Source of the DNA: Monarcha castaneiventris obscurior
Lineage: Eukaryota; Chordata; Aves; Passeriformes; Monarchidae
Direction of reading: 5' to 3'
Length of the DNA stretch: 64,000 nucleotides
NCBI GenBank assembly: GCA_026261815.1
Contig: JAMPIT010000510.1
Span: 18,014,001 to 18,078,000 of the forward strand
Below the pieces are notes generated by a model. It ran no database searches. It worked only from the letters and a program-made list of their open reading frames with translations, and had not been told where the DNA came from. Shown piece after piece: positions 24,577 to 37,100 of the stretch. A program made the translations under genes and the position numbers. How positions within the stretch are numbered: the stretch's first letter is position 1; each line of letters begins with the position of its first letter.

Positions 24577-24619
24577 GGCTGGGCTGGGCTGGGCTGGGCT
24601 GGGCTGGGCTGGGCTGGGG
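24577..24619 (+). repeat. GGGCT pentanucleotide array, G-quadruplex-capable
   Basis: Seven perfect GGGCT units plus partial units run through 24577-24619 on the plus strand. The runs of three G separated by CT fit the classical G-quadruplex pattern several times over. The array lies inside the CpG island. It gives one long open frame a WAGLG-type repeat, which is an artefact of the array and not coding evidence. Confidence 0.85.
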
Positions 24620-24759
24620 ACCCCCGGGCACCCCCAGCCCCGTGTTTCACCGGCCCCCGAGTTCATCCGGCAGCCGCGTCCCGCAGAGCAGATGCTGCCC
24701 GTGGCCGTGGCCGGCGCGCAGGCAGGCAGCATTCCTTCCACATGTGCTCCCGGGGTCTC

Positions 24760-24767
24760 CCGATTGG
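24760..24767 (-). promoter_or_regulatory. Inverted CCAAT box (NF-Y-type)
   Basis: On the minus strand this reads CCAATCGG, a good NF-Y site, in the densest CpG core. If functional it is compatible with a promoter in either direction, since NF-Y sites work in both orientations. Confidence 0.35.
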
Positions 24768-24800
24768 TGTGCTCCGCCGAAGGGGCTGGTCCTTGAAGTC

Positions 24801-27027
24801 AGCTCCTGTGCCTGTGACAGATGATTTTTTTATGCAAGAAAACAAAACCAGGATATCTGATGGACTGTGTTATCTTTACAGACAGCTTGGAGCTACAGAT
24901 GCAAAGCAAGAAGTTTTATGCTTGAACTTCAAAACTGTGAGTGGAATTTAAAAGCAGTTTTAAATGCCTACTTTTTTTTTTATTATTTTTATTTTGTTTG
25001 TGTGTGTGTGTGCAACTTTGCATGAAGTATATATATCTGCATAACTTCATTATTGAGCAAGCTCTTGTGAATTCTCCTAAGATGAAATAATTATTGCTTT
25101 GGAAAACTTCACGAAGTGTTAGCTGCATTTACAGCTGGACTAATATATGTGCACACTGAGGAGGAGAAGGATGTTCTTTTCAAGTGAGTGCAATTAGTCT
25201 AGTTGGAAATTATTTCAAATAATCTTTTCCACTGGAAAATTTGTTTGAGCAGGACTAGTTGTACCGAGGGAGAATCTCCCGGGAGTTATCAGCAAATGTC
25301 AGGCTGGTCTGTGTGTCTTTGTTACAGGCACATTTGATGTTTGTTTGTGTATGGAGAGGGATTAGGTTAAAACCTGCTGCTACCATTGTGTGGCACTGCA
25401 CTTGCTGGATGAAAAATCTGTTGGTACCAGGTGTTAGAAAGCCGGCCAATTAATGATGATTGCAGGAAATTAGTTTAAGAGAATATTGTCCATTATGATG
25501 CAGATTTACAGAACTAATTCTAACAGATACATTGCACTAGCACAGGAGGATCATTTCTGTAGCTGAAACATTAATAACCTGCTATTTCTTGCATAGGAAT
25601 AATGAAATGGATTTCTGTGGGAGAGCTCTAGGGATTGATACCCAGACCCGGAGTCCAAACCTGAGCAAGCAGTTTGCAACTCCAAGCTTGTGATATTTTC
25701 ACTTCCTTATGGGAACCGTCCATGATGGTCTAAAATGACCCCTGCCATCCTAGGGTGTTATTTTGTATACAATCTCATGTGACAAGAGCTATATGCTACA
25801 ACTTTTCTTGATTCACCTCGATGTTAGTAGAAGCTGAGATACATGTTCTAAAATAAATAAATGAATATCTATTTATATTAAAAAAAAAAAGTTTTCTTAA
25901 ATCCTGTCTGGATTGTTCCACAGCTCTTTCTAGCTACCCAAAAGAATCCAACATCCTTCTAAATTTAACATACATTGTCCTTAGTAAGCAGGCAGCTTCA
26001 CGTTTCTGTTTCTTGGCAAGTGTGTTGCATCAGTTTATAAATTTATATTCCGGTGGGCCCAGGTGAAACCCAAAGGTTAAGTGAAAATTGTGGGTTAGTG
26101 GCATGTTAGTGCTAACTAGGTACAGGAGAAACCCCATCCCTGGTGGATCCATCACCACTCATTCTCCGTCTGGGCGCTTCCAGATCATGCAGCAACACAA
26201 ACAGCATCCAGATGAGGTGTGGGCATACAAGTGCATTTCTGCTGCATTAGTCAGAGGACATAACATGGGATGATACCAACTTCGTACAACCAGAGGTGAG
26301 GCAATTCAGTCCATTGCCTGCTAAAAAGTAAATGCTAGTATTTCTTTAACAAATGAACTGCTGGAGTAAACCTGTAACTTTTTGCTACTCTTATATCATT
26401 TTTGTTACACCACTGACATCTCTAAAGTCAGATATATGGTATCATCAAGCCATGCAGAGAATTAAGCTGAACTTACTGGAAATAATACAGTGATGATAAA
26501 TTTCCTTTACCTTAATTCCTTTTCTTTATCTTTTATTGGTCACTACAGCAGGGACACCCTGGGTTTACCCATCAGAGCAAAATACAGCATTTTTCCCAAA
26601 ACTGAATTTTGCACCATGAGATAAGTGCTCCCACAGAGAATATCATGAAACTCAATGTACTTCGGCCAGAGAGGCCTTCTTAATTGATGTGGAGGAAATC
26701 CTAAATGAAAGGCCCCTGCTCATAGATGTATAATGAATTAGTGTTCTGTGTTGAACAAACTGCAGCATTTTTTTCAATAATGTTAAAATCAATACATTTT
26801 CTTTTCACTTTCTAAAATAGCAAAGGAGGCTTAAAAGAAAATCTAAGGATATATAGAAATGTATTTCAGCCAACTGTCCTCTAAATGCTGATAAAGTCCT
26901 TAAACTAAAGGGCCTCTATAATTCTTATAATGTAAAATGTTTCCTCTTTGTGTCACATAGTTTGGTTCTTCTTGTTCCCCTAATTTAGCAGTATTTTCTC
27001 TATTAGATATTGATACCTAGATAGAAT
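24801..27027. other. Gene-free stretch right of the CpG island
   Basis: No gene is recognised. A short (TG)7 run at 24999-25012 follows a T-rich tract, and an A11 run lies at 25880-25890. The segment 25440-25620 (CCAATTAATGATGATTGCAG and following) has the homeodomain-site-rich look of a conserved non-coding element, but this is impression only. An acceptor-like string TTATCTTTACAG lies at about 24871-24882 without a convincing exon after it. Confidence 0.4.
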
Positions 27028-27125
27028 GGGCCAGACTCTCAGCTAGCAAGCATGAATAAAGAATAACTTCATTGAAGTCAATGGCATGACCCTGGATTCA
27101 TTCCAGTGTGACCAGAGTTGGAATG
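27028..27125. repeat. Old interspersed repeat fragment of sauropsid type
   Basis: The segment begins GGGCCAGACTCTCAGC and contains TTCATTGAAGTCAATGGC followed by a GACCCTGGATTCATTCC tract. I recall very similar text, a CATTGAAGTCAATGG core flanked by CCAGATTCTCAGC, recurring in bird and turtle genomes. I cannot name the family. Identity is from memory and would need a repeat-library search. Confidence 0.4.
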
Positions 27126-29159
27126 TGGTTCAATACATGCAGTTGCCATCCCTGCCAGGCTGGGCGAGGAGATAAACTTACTGCACTTGTGCGTGTTGCT
27201 AGCAGAAGGATGGTCCTGCCAGCTCTCAGTTGTGCTTCCACCTCCAGCTTCTTCCAAAACCAAAGTTTAAACAGAGCAACCTCACTTGTATTCCACAACT
27301 TTAACTTTGTGTCTCCAATATCTGCAAGGTTGAGGCTAAATCCAGCTACGTGCCTTCATACCTTGTCTAGCACTTTGACATCCATCTCAGGCAAGGAAAC
27401 ATATGTGTTGCTCTTTATTTTCTTTCCTCCTGCTCTGAAAGATTTTAGGTTTCCCTTGAAAATTTTTTATGTTTGTGGTGTTCTGTAGTGGTGATGTTGT
27501 TTCAGGAAGCTTGGCTTCTTGCTGTGAAAGTGCTGCTCTGTGTGATACTCCTGGAAGCTGCTTCCCCATTCCTGGAGAAAGTTCTGGTTTCCGTCTCTGT
27601 CGTGTGATGATAACCTCACTGTTCCCATGGCCACCTACCCAGCAAAATAACTCCCAGGTCTTTGTCGTGGAGAGACTAATGGCAATTTGTATTATAGGTG
27701 GGGCTTCCTTGTGATCGTTTTGATTTCCCTGTTCTGCATGCTAGGACAGTCCAGAGCTGCTGCACTACAGAGAGGAGAGATTTTGTGTGGCTGTCTGCAG
27801 GCTCTGTCCTATCTCCTGAAATTCATCCCAAAGGCATTAGTTGGCCTTGTTTCAAATGGGAGAGCCAGCTCTGACTGATATTGCTGGTCAGAAATATCCA
27901 GTTTATACCTCTCTTGCTGCAGCTAAAGAACTGAATTCTGTGATATTTTTACCAATAGCAATTCATCTCAGCTGGTTGAAAATGCCAAAGCTACAGAAGG
28001 ATCTGAAGGAGGACGACTCCGCATAGGCTCTGGGGTGAGGCTGGTTTTCTAGTTACTCCAAAGGGCAAACAAAAACATGGTATGTTCAGATTTTAAGGAG
28101 TTCATTACAAATGCTACCTGCTGTGAGGATGTCCAGGAACACACACGTCTCTAAACATTCAGTATCACCAGGACATAAACATGCTAGGGAAGCCAACAGG
28201 ACTGTTCTTCTTTGGTGTTTCCAAAGTTCCTAGAATGAAGTGTGTTCATATCTACCACTGAAGTGGGGATTAGGTGAAGCTAAGACTCAGCTGAACTGTA
28301 GCTAAAATAGTCTCTTTTGAAGTACTTTTTATCATTGCATATCAGATATTTTTGTGCTATGTGGGCATGTTCTCAACAACAGCACTATATTAATCAAAAA
28401 TAACTTACTGAATTCTCTCTGTATGGGCACAAGGTTTACCTTACCAAATCCTCATACAATGTGTGCAGCCTAATTACAAAACTTTTATTAAAAATTTAAA
28501 AAGTTTATCAAAACTTTAAAATTTTATAAAATCTTACCTTTTCTAAGCATTTAGTATTTTGTAGCATTCTGTTGCTGATAATAGGTATGTATCACAGGCT
28601 GTTATTTTGGAACAAGTAGTTCCACTAAGAAACTAGAAAAATGTGCCTGATATTTTTATTTTTAAAATTAATATTCTGCTTCCACATGTGCATTTGTGGG
28701 ATGAGGATATTTGTTGTGCAGTAGTCAACAGGGGTTATGAAAGTGATCAAGCAGGTGAAGAGAAGCTGAGCACATACAAAAGAGTCCACAAAGCCAAAGA
28801 GGCCTGTGGACCTAAAAGATAACATTTTGGTCAGAACACTACTAATATCTCTGTTTTTTCAGGACTGAGAAGTATCACACTGTAGTCTCACAAAACCTTT
28901 GCAAAGCTGGGGCCTTTGAGTCACCTGAGAGAAGCTGTCCAGAAGCAGTGTGTGAAAGGAAGGGAGTTACAGGGCAAAGGAAAGCACTGTAAAAACAGAC
29001 TGGTGCTAATACAACACAAATGCTCCTTGAAGCTGAAAATGAGAAAGCACAAAAGCTGTCAAGGGGAAAGATGAGGGTATGAATAAGACTCATGTACCTC
29101 TGATGTTTTTTGCCCTTTGTGCTATGTGTCTCATGCCTTAGGGTAAATGAATAATACTC
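27126..29159. other. Gene-free stretch
   Basis: No gene or transposon is recognised. An AT-only low-complexity tract at about 28476-28535 contains an AAACTTTT/AAAAGTTT inverted repeat. Confidence 0.45.
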
Positions 29160-29240
29160 TGTTTTGAAGACAAATTAAGTTACTTTAATTAATGCATAAC
29201 ACATTGTTTTGAAGACAAATTAAATAACCTTAATTAAATT
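29160..29240 (+). repeat. 45-bp tandem duplication, about 1.8 copies
   Basis: TGTTTTGAAGACAAATTAA occurs at 29160-29178 and again at 29205-29223. The similarity continues for about another 15 bases through an AT-rich TTAATTAA segment in both copies. The copies differ at a few positions, so the duplication is older than the one at 11.7 kb. No function is apparent. Confidence 0.7.
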
Positions 29241-31030
29241 GCTGGTTGTGGGTCCTCATGAAAAAAAATCCAACTGTATCCATATGTCAAAGGTATGGGC
29301 ATCATTTGGGATCACACATGTAAGAGGAATGTGCAGGGCTGGAGGGAGGTGCACCACTGAGCAAGCCAGACCACAAGCTCTCTGGCTCTATCCAGAAAAA
29401 TTAGAGGGATCCCAAACACAGTTGATCCCAAAACCCTTACAGCCACAACTGGCTTTTTCACTGTTTGAACCCCAGATGCTTTAGTACCACTGCATTATGT
29501 CCTGAAATTACAGCAGTGTGAGTGGCATATCTAGACATCATATAAAACCCTACCTTTTCCAACAGTTTTCATATCACATAGAACCAGCAGCTGATGTGGT
29601 TTCTTTCTGTCCCTCTATGGATAAAGGGCTAAGAGCTCTTTCCCTGACGTGCTATTTTAGTGACACAAATGGGTGAATTGAGTATATTTTAAACATGGGA
29701 CATTTAAAGACTGGTTGTGAGAAAACAAGTGGGACTGATTCTAATATTTTGGAGTTTAGCCAAAGGAAAAAAATGAAATTATTTTGGATATTGTCTGTCA
29801 TTGTCTGAAGCTGAAACTTTAAAAATTCCAATCTGTGTCTTTATACCCTGTTATATATCTTTACACTTTTATATCCTTACACTTGTGTTCATGTCTTCAT
29901 ACCTATCTTTATTAACGTGCAGAATTTAGGCCCACCTAGTTCTAATTATTGGAAACAAATGTGGATTTATCTTTTCTGCAAGGTAGGATTGCAGCTGTGA
30001 TGTAAACCAAGAAAATGTGTCTCAAAAGAAAATCCAGGCAACTGAAATGGAAAAAAATTGAAGGCAACATAAACATTCATGATTTTTAAACACTTTCTAA
30101 AGTTTTTACAGGTGGCTGGAGCAGAGTCTTATTTTGGACTGAGCAGCACTGCAAATCCTCTAAACCTAATGGGAACAGAAATAACATATGATTAAGGTGC
30201 CCTGAAACATTCTATAAACTCTTCTGAGAACTCCCTCGTGGGTAATTTCTGCCTTTGAAATGTTCTGCACCAAAGCACAGCAACAGCACCTGCAGGCAGC
30301 TCAGGCTGGGGAGGAGAGATAAGGATGCTCTGCCCCTTGCTGTATCAAGAGAGCAGTATCAGGAGGGAGGACTGTGACTGTATTTGTTGGAATTTGGTAG
30401 AATTTAAAACATTGCAAAACTCCATGAGAGCTGTGATGCCAATATAGGATCAGAATATCAGTATCAGCATAGTCTGACATGCCTAAACACAAGTATCATT
30501 GTCAAGGATGCCTGTGCTGTTGCTATTTCATAATTTTAATTGCAACAATACCTAGAGGTGAAGCTGTGCTGTGCCAGCTGCACACAGTGCATGGCAGAAC
30601 ACCTACACAGTGTGTCTGCACCCCACTTCTTCTGCTCCACTTACAAAAAAATACCTGTGACCTAGAGTTTGAGGTGATTTAAGCAACCCTGCCCAGCTGC
30701 AGGGCAGAGGTAGGGTATAAAACCCCACCCACTCTTCATGCTAAATCTGAGGCCTGTCCTGAATGCCTCATTTTCCAAAGGCCTTTCCACTATTTTCATG
30801 AAAGGAAAAGAAGATTTGCTGTCTCTTTTGGGTTCTGCTTGCTCTCTCTGTGTGGGTGTGAATCCCTGCAGGCTGGGGAGTGACAGTACTGTGTTGTGCC
30901 AGGTCCACAGCCAGCACCCTCACCCCCCAGAGCATCTCACAGGCTGCAGAAGGCAGGGCTGCATCTCCTGCCCGTGATACCCCTGATCTCAGCGAGAGGG
31001 ATCCCAGGTGATGCTCCAGCACTCATTCAT
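29241..31030. other. Gene-free stretch
   Basis: No gene is recognised. The segment 30280-31000 is modestly GC-rich without coding or repeat content that I can identify. Confidence 0.45.
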
Positions 31031-31155
31031 GGAATCATAGAATTAATGGAAAAGTTTGGAAAAGGTCTCTAAGGTCATTGAGTCCAGCCATTAACCCAGC
31101 AATATCAAACCCAGCACTAAACCATGTCCCTAAGTGTTTCACCTAAATGTGGAGA
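31031..31155 (-). mobile_element. CR1 3'-end fragment
   Basis: Read on the minus strand this is the 3' end of a CR1 element, ending in the typical ATTCTATGATTC tail. On the plus strand the landmarks are GGAATCATAGAATTAATGG, GGTCTCTAAGGTCATTGAG, GTCCAGCCATTAACCCAGCA and AAACCATGTCCCTAAG. Only about 125 bp are present, as expected for the strongly 5'-truncated copies that CR1 leaves. It has no coding capacity. Confidence 0.85.
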
Positions 31156-34100
31156 CACATGAAGGAAAAAGAAGGGGGAACCTTCCTGAAGCAGTTTTTC
31201 AAGCGTGGTGGAAGAGCACTGCGTTGTCTCTCTGGCAACACTGAACACAGTTACTCCATCACCCCTCCAAGGAATTCAGGCATTGAACTTCAATACCTTA
31301 AATTATGCTGCTAGGTCAGGAACTCAGGTGGGTATCCAAGCCAGCCATGCTAAAGCTCACTGGGAATTTCCAAGCAAGTAAGTAAAAATAACATTCCTCC
31401 TCATGTTTTTGGCTCTTGCCATCTCCACTCCAACGTGGATTAAGCAAACATACAGATAGCAGCAGAAGGAGATGCCAAAGAGAAGGATGTTTTACATAGA
31501 TAATTGCATGCTCAGCTCATGAGTGCTCAGGGGCAGTGATTTCAAATGCTGCCAGTGATTTCAGTGGCTGCTCAGTACTGAATCGAGATGAGCATTCCTC
31601 TTGCAGGTCCTCAGTGCAGTTTTCTGCAGCACTGAGGCTGGCAGTTTGTCAGTAATAGATTTACTCTTCATTGCTGCTCTTCACTGCTGTATGAACACCT
31701 TGGGATGTATGCACTGTCCCTTTTTTACATTTCAAAGGTGACTTCCATTTACCTTTTCCCCAAAACTTAAATTGCCAAATGCTTCTGAGAAGCATCTCCA
31801 TGGAACTAAGATGCTCCTCCATATCCTTTGCAAGTGTAAATTAACTAATCTTGCAGAAGTAATTGACAGAAAAGTAATTTCCCTTTGTCATGACAAAAAG
31901 TATTGCGGTATGAGAGTAATGACTACAATTTAAGCAGCTATGAATTGTGCATTAGAGAGCTCTAGAACTGAATATTGCTCACAATGAAATTTAAATTGCA
32001 TTTCTTCTGCGTCTAGCTGTTTATAAATAACACTGCAGTTACAGCCACAAAAGTCATTTTGTCACCAATTTCTTATTGCCACTGACAATAGAAATAAAAG
32101 ATCTAGCTAGCTGATGGCCACTGCAATAAATTGAGGTTAGAACACTCTTTATTAGACTCAAATTTCACTAGAAATGTAAACAAAACCTTAGATACAAGCA
32201 CAGCATGAAGTGAAATTGCCTTGAAAATTTAAGCAAATATTTAGCAGCTAGCATCTCTTTCCATAGCTGGTAATTTAAAAAAAAATACATGTCTCCTTGA
32301 ACTCTGTCATATAAATTGGGATTTTGATACAAATTTCTGGCTTGGACCTAATTCTCAATATAACTGGCAACCATATTTAGATGCAGAAGAATATCTAGTT
32401 TAATATGCATTGTAGTAGCCTCCAAAACCTGTTGGATCCTGCACACACAAGTACTTGCACAAGTCTGCAGCAAACTCTGCATCTTTCAGTGATTTGTAGC
32501 CCACTCTGTGCTTGCATCCATGGTGCAACACTCCCCTCTGACCATGCGTGCTGCTGGCATCCTTTATTTACAGTTAGCTTGTGAGACTCTTCTTCCTGTG
32601 AATAAGGGATAGATAAAGATAAACCACCTGCTTGTGGTTTTGATATTTTTGCAATTCATCAGCATGATAGAGCCAACCAGCAATTCTCTTGGATCCTAGC
32701 AGGTCTTCCTAGAGCATTGGAACTCAGATTCAGCACCTTTATGCGTGTTTTACCTTGTATGGACATGAAATCTGTGAGGGCATTTCTCAGCAACCTCAGA
32801 GCAGGTTAAGCTGCCCACACTGCTGTAGTCACTGTCAAGTCCTTGCTGCATTTTTTAGGTGAGCAGGGGCTGTCCTTTGCCCCAGGGATGGTGCTGCTGG
32901 AGCCACAGGTGGGACAGGCAGCCACATTTGCAGTGGGAGCCTACTGGTCTCCAATGCTCTTCCTCCAGCCCAGGTACCACATGCATGTGCCCAGAAACTC
33001 TCTGCTTCTTGGAAATGCTTTCTGAGAAATGTAGCACCACCCAAATGACAGGAGAAGAATGCAACAGCATCGTTTTTTTGTATATATTTAAAATATCTTC
33101 TGTTGCTGTACACTTCAGCCACTGCCCTCTCATTTCTTACAGTTTTTACAACAGCAATGAGTCCTCAAAACAAGGTTTCAAAGAGGAAAAAGGGGTGTGT
33201 TGAGGCAGGGCATGGGGTTGGTAAAGCCTGCGCAGGAGGTGACACTAAGAATTGCAAAGTGAAGCAGACATGGGCAGTGCTGTATGATGTGGGTTGGCTC
33301 AGCTAAATGGAAACGAGTATCCATTACATTTTTATAAACCAAGCAAAAATAATCAGAGGTAGATAAACTAGCTTGAGTAGGAGTACAAGCTCTGCTGCAT
33401 GCTGTTCTGTGATAATGGGATAAGTTACAGATGTAAAGAATTTGGTTTTTTTCTGCAGCCTGTGAATTAGCTGGCGTAGCTGAGTATGCAAGATTTTAAA
33501 ACATACCCTGGTTTTCTAGTGGCACTCACAGAGATTAGGTGAAGGATCTAAAAGATCAATGGAAAAAAAAAAAGACAGGCTGAAATAGCAACAAAGAAGC
33601 AAATGAATAATTTTGTGCATGAGGAACTCTCCTGTGGTTTTTTTGCAAGCATCCCTAACAGTTTTCTGCTCCTCTGACCCTTTCTTACCACTTTGTAACT
33701 TCACAGAGGTACAGATATCACAACTGGCTAATGCCTGAGAAGAAGCAAAGGAAATAAGCATCCCTGTGCTGCCAAAAAGCATAAGAACATGAGTAATGGA
33801 AAAACTAGTTTTATGTGACAACTGGTGAGGATTTACCTTGAAAAAAGGAATACTCAATCTGAAAACTTACACCTTGAAATTGGTTGTAATTGAAAGCCAC
33901 TACAGTAGAGCAAATTGGAAACCTTTTAAATAGTGGCTAAAATATTTTTTCTTTAACTGAGACCTGAGTGTTAGCTTCACCCCGAGAATAAATATTTTGA
34001 GTCAAGAATTTTTTGATAGAAATCTATAATTACCTTTGCAATATTGCTGGTATCCATCTACTTAGCAAAGACTCTGACTTTATTAGCTATTTAATCATCT

Positions 34101-37100
34101 GAAATGCTCTATTACCAAATGCTTAGGGAGAACAATGTCTCTGTCAGATTCTGCAGCTGTTGGCTAGTGTTTAATAACCTGTTATATTTCAGACCCTGTA
34201 GAAATTGGTCACTGAAACTTCTCTTCTTTTAATCAATCCCCAGGTTAAAGATATGGTCAAACTAAATCTTTTTTGAAGCTAGCTTCACAGAATTTTTGTC
34301 TTCACCTAAGATTTAGATTGCCTCAGATTCTCTGTCAGCAATCTGTGTTCCTCAAAGTGTTTGAAAATTGTTATTTTAAGGTCATGTATTTGTGTGTGTG
34401 ACAGCTGAGGGACACTCTGCCCCAGCCACAGCAGGAGCAGGGATGAGGAGCTCCTCGTGCTGTGCTTCCAGAGCGGCACCCACCCATGATCTGGCCAGTG
34501 ATCCAATCTGATGATAAACCTCCAAACTGCCAAGAAAATTATGGAAATAAGGCCACACCTGCCAGTCAGGATGCAGCCCTGGTGTAAGTGGGAGTGATTA
34601 ACTCCTAGTCCCTCTCCTCCTTTTTCCATGAGGTTGTCTGCTGGATTCAGACTCAAGAAATCTTTCTGTGACCTGAGGGAATATTATTCTCTGTGCTCTC
34701 TTCCACCCCCATGTCTTTTCTCCAAGAGACACTATGGGGGCAGAATGACTGCAGGAAAGTCTCCAGAAGTTTGTCAGGGCTTAGACAGCATGCAAAAATG
34801 TTAGCAAGCGTGTACCTGGTGCTCCTGGTAGAGCTGCACTCGCTAGTCAATCCCACATCTTTTCTGCATGTGAGGTGTCTGAGGCCAAGTTAGTTAAGGA
34901 GGCCAGCCTTTGCTAGCCCATCCAACAGCTCCAGGGCTGTCATTGTCAACAACTTGTAAAGCCAAGAAAAGCCAAGAAAAGCCTTCTGGGGAGCCCAAGC
35001 CTTGTAGGCCATTGCAGTAAAGAAAGAGAAACACTGGAATCCAGAACAGGGAGGGCAACTCATGCTAGTCTTCATTTAAAACATCGATTTATACAGCTGA
35101 GAAATGAAATTACCTAGTATCTAGTTTGTTCCTCTGCCACTGACATTCTCTCCTTTGCATTCCTTTGCCATGAGTTCAGTCTGTATCATCTCCCTCCACT
35201 GCTGATCCCAGATGAAGCCAGCTGAAACAAGGGAAACAGACTGCAAACCAAGACTGCTCAGTGGGTTTCTCAAGCATTAGGACTCCAGGGACAAGAGACT
35301 TGGCTTACAGTTGGTCAGTGAAGGTTCTGCAGCTGCCGGGAGGTGGGAAAACAAAACAGTGTCATTACTTTTAGTTTGTTAATGAGACATCAGGGTGGGT
35401 CTCTACAGCTGGAAAGACAAAGGGCAAATGGAAGTCAGGGCTATTACACAGATTCAACAGATGTCTCTTAGCCTTCCTGGAGATGATGGTAATGAGAGAA
35501 AATCGTTCCTAGTCCTGCCCACAGTGAAGGCTTTCTATAGTAGGAGGACTGCACAGTACAGTGACTGAACAGACAGATGGTTTCACAGCCCCACTTTGCT
35601 CCAAACTCACTTCAAGGTTGGGGAGATAAGATGACAACAACAACAAAACAGCAGGTAGAAGTAGAAAAGAGAAGTAGAAAGAGGAACGAAAGTGCACATT
35701 CACTTAACCACAGTCAGATGAGCATGAGTTGCAGGGTGCTACAGAAGTAGATTTCAAGGAGAGATTTTGAAGATGCTATTTTGAAGACTGTTACTATGTT
35801 AGCTATGTTAAAAGTTAAAATTTAACCGTATTTAAATATTTTAACTATAATAAAAGCTTTGTGTAAAGTTTACTGTGTTAATTCAAATATGATGGAAAGA
35901 AAAGCAAGAGAGGCAGGTGTTAGTCTGGAATTTGAATCGGCTGCTGTTAACTGGGAAAAATGAGGAATAGTCAGTCTCATAGCTGTAAGTTTTGATAGAA
36001 AAGATGAGCTCAGAGCATGGAGGACCATAACTTTGTGTCCATGAAGAGGATAAGAGACGATGGCAATTTGATCTCCTGAAACCATGATGCAAAGAGCTGT
36101 GTTTTGTATGGATTTAAATGAGGTGGCTCAGAGGGTGCCTGAATATTACAATGAGGATGGAGTGCTGGCCTAACATTACCAGGATCTGACCTTCATAGGG
36201 CAAGATAAAAGCATTGGCAGCCTAGAGAGAGCATCCTTGTGGTGGTGCTTCATGGGCTGTTGCTGTCACAGCAGTAAAATGAAGGACAAGGATGTTGAAG
36301 CAATGTTTTAGTGGCACTGCATCTACTGCTAAGCATGTCAGTAGCCGATTTACATCATACTGAAGAGCAGTCCAAATTGTTGTCATTACTTTTTTTTTAG
36401 GAAGACTGATGTGCTTTTTGCCTTCAGGTAGTATCCAGCTTTCTCAAGTCTGGTTCCTGTACATTCTCAAAGCTTCTGCTTTCTGTCTGGACTTCCAATC
36501 TCTTGAACAATTTTTCTCCTTTTCTTCCTCTGAATCATTTTCTGTGCTGGTCTCTCTCAGTGCCTAATGCATGTGTTATCATACTGACTATGGCATATTC
36601 TCTGAATTCAAAGTCTTCTTTAAAGCACTTTACTTCTGGGTAGCTCTCTAGGGAAAGCTGCCTCATGTGCTGTTGTCTGCTTCATTTATCCCAAAGCATA
36701 CCCTTGCTCAGGTTCAAGCGCATCTGTTTCACATCTTATTTGATGTCACTTCTCAGCCCTTCCTGCTTTTCTCCTTCCTGCTTTATTGTTTTAATTCTCT
36801 ATGTTCATCTGATTTACTGTGTCATCTGTGCCAAAGCTATTTGGCCCAATTCTCATCCTAATTATGACAATTTACTCTCCAAAGATTGAGTAAGAGCAGT
36901 TGTTCTGGTGTTGCCAATAACCAGGACCTGAATCTGGGATTGATTTCTTTCTTGCAATAGCATGCGTGATTTTGGCAATACCATTGAATAATGAGCCTGC
37001 TTTCATTTACAGTACTCAATACCAAATGTAAAATTTAACAATGATGAATTCTGAAAAAAAAATCCATTGTATTGTAATTATCTGTCTACAGACGATGTCA

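Larger units (their letters stand above)
22590..24800. promoter_or_regulatory. CpG-island-like region, candidate promoter without an assigned gene
   Basis: This is the only extended GC-rich, CpG-rich part of the window. Three dense cores are visible: 23,100-23,310 (about 13 CpGs), 23,931-24,080 (about 14 CpGs in 150 bp) and 24,610-24,790 (about 17 CpGs in 180 bp, around 70% GC). The rest of the window is CpG-depleted. In vertebrates such islands usually mark promoters. Promoter-type motifs inside it are listed separately (GC box, kappa-B, CArG, inverted CCAAT). I could not identify a first exon, splice donor or start codon, so transcription direction is unknown. Alternatives are an alternative or intronic promoter, an orphan island, or an enhancer. 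Confidence 0.5.

Noticed and set aside
24343..24951. 202-codon forward open frame
   Set aside because: Its open length is inflated by the GGGCT array (a WAGLG repeat) and island GC content. No domain is seen.
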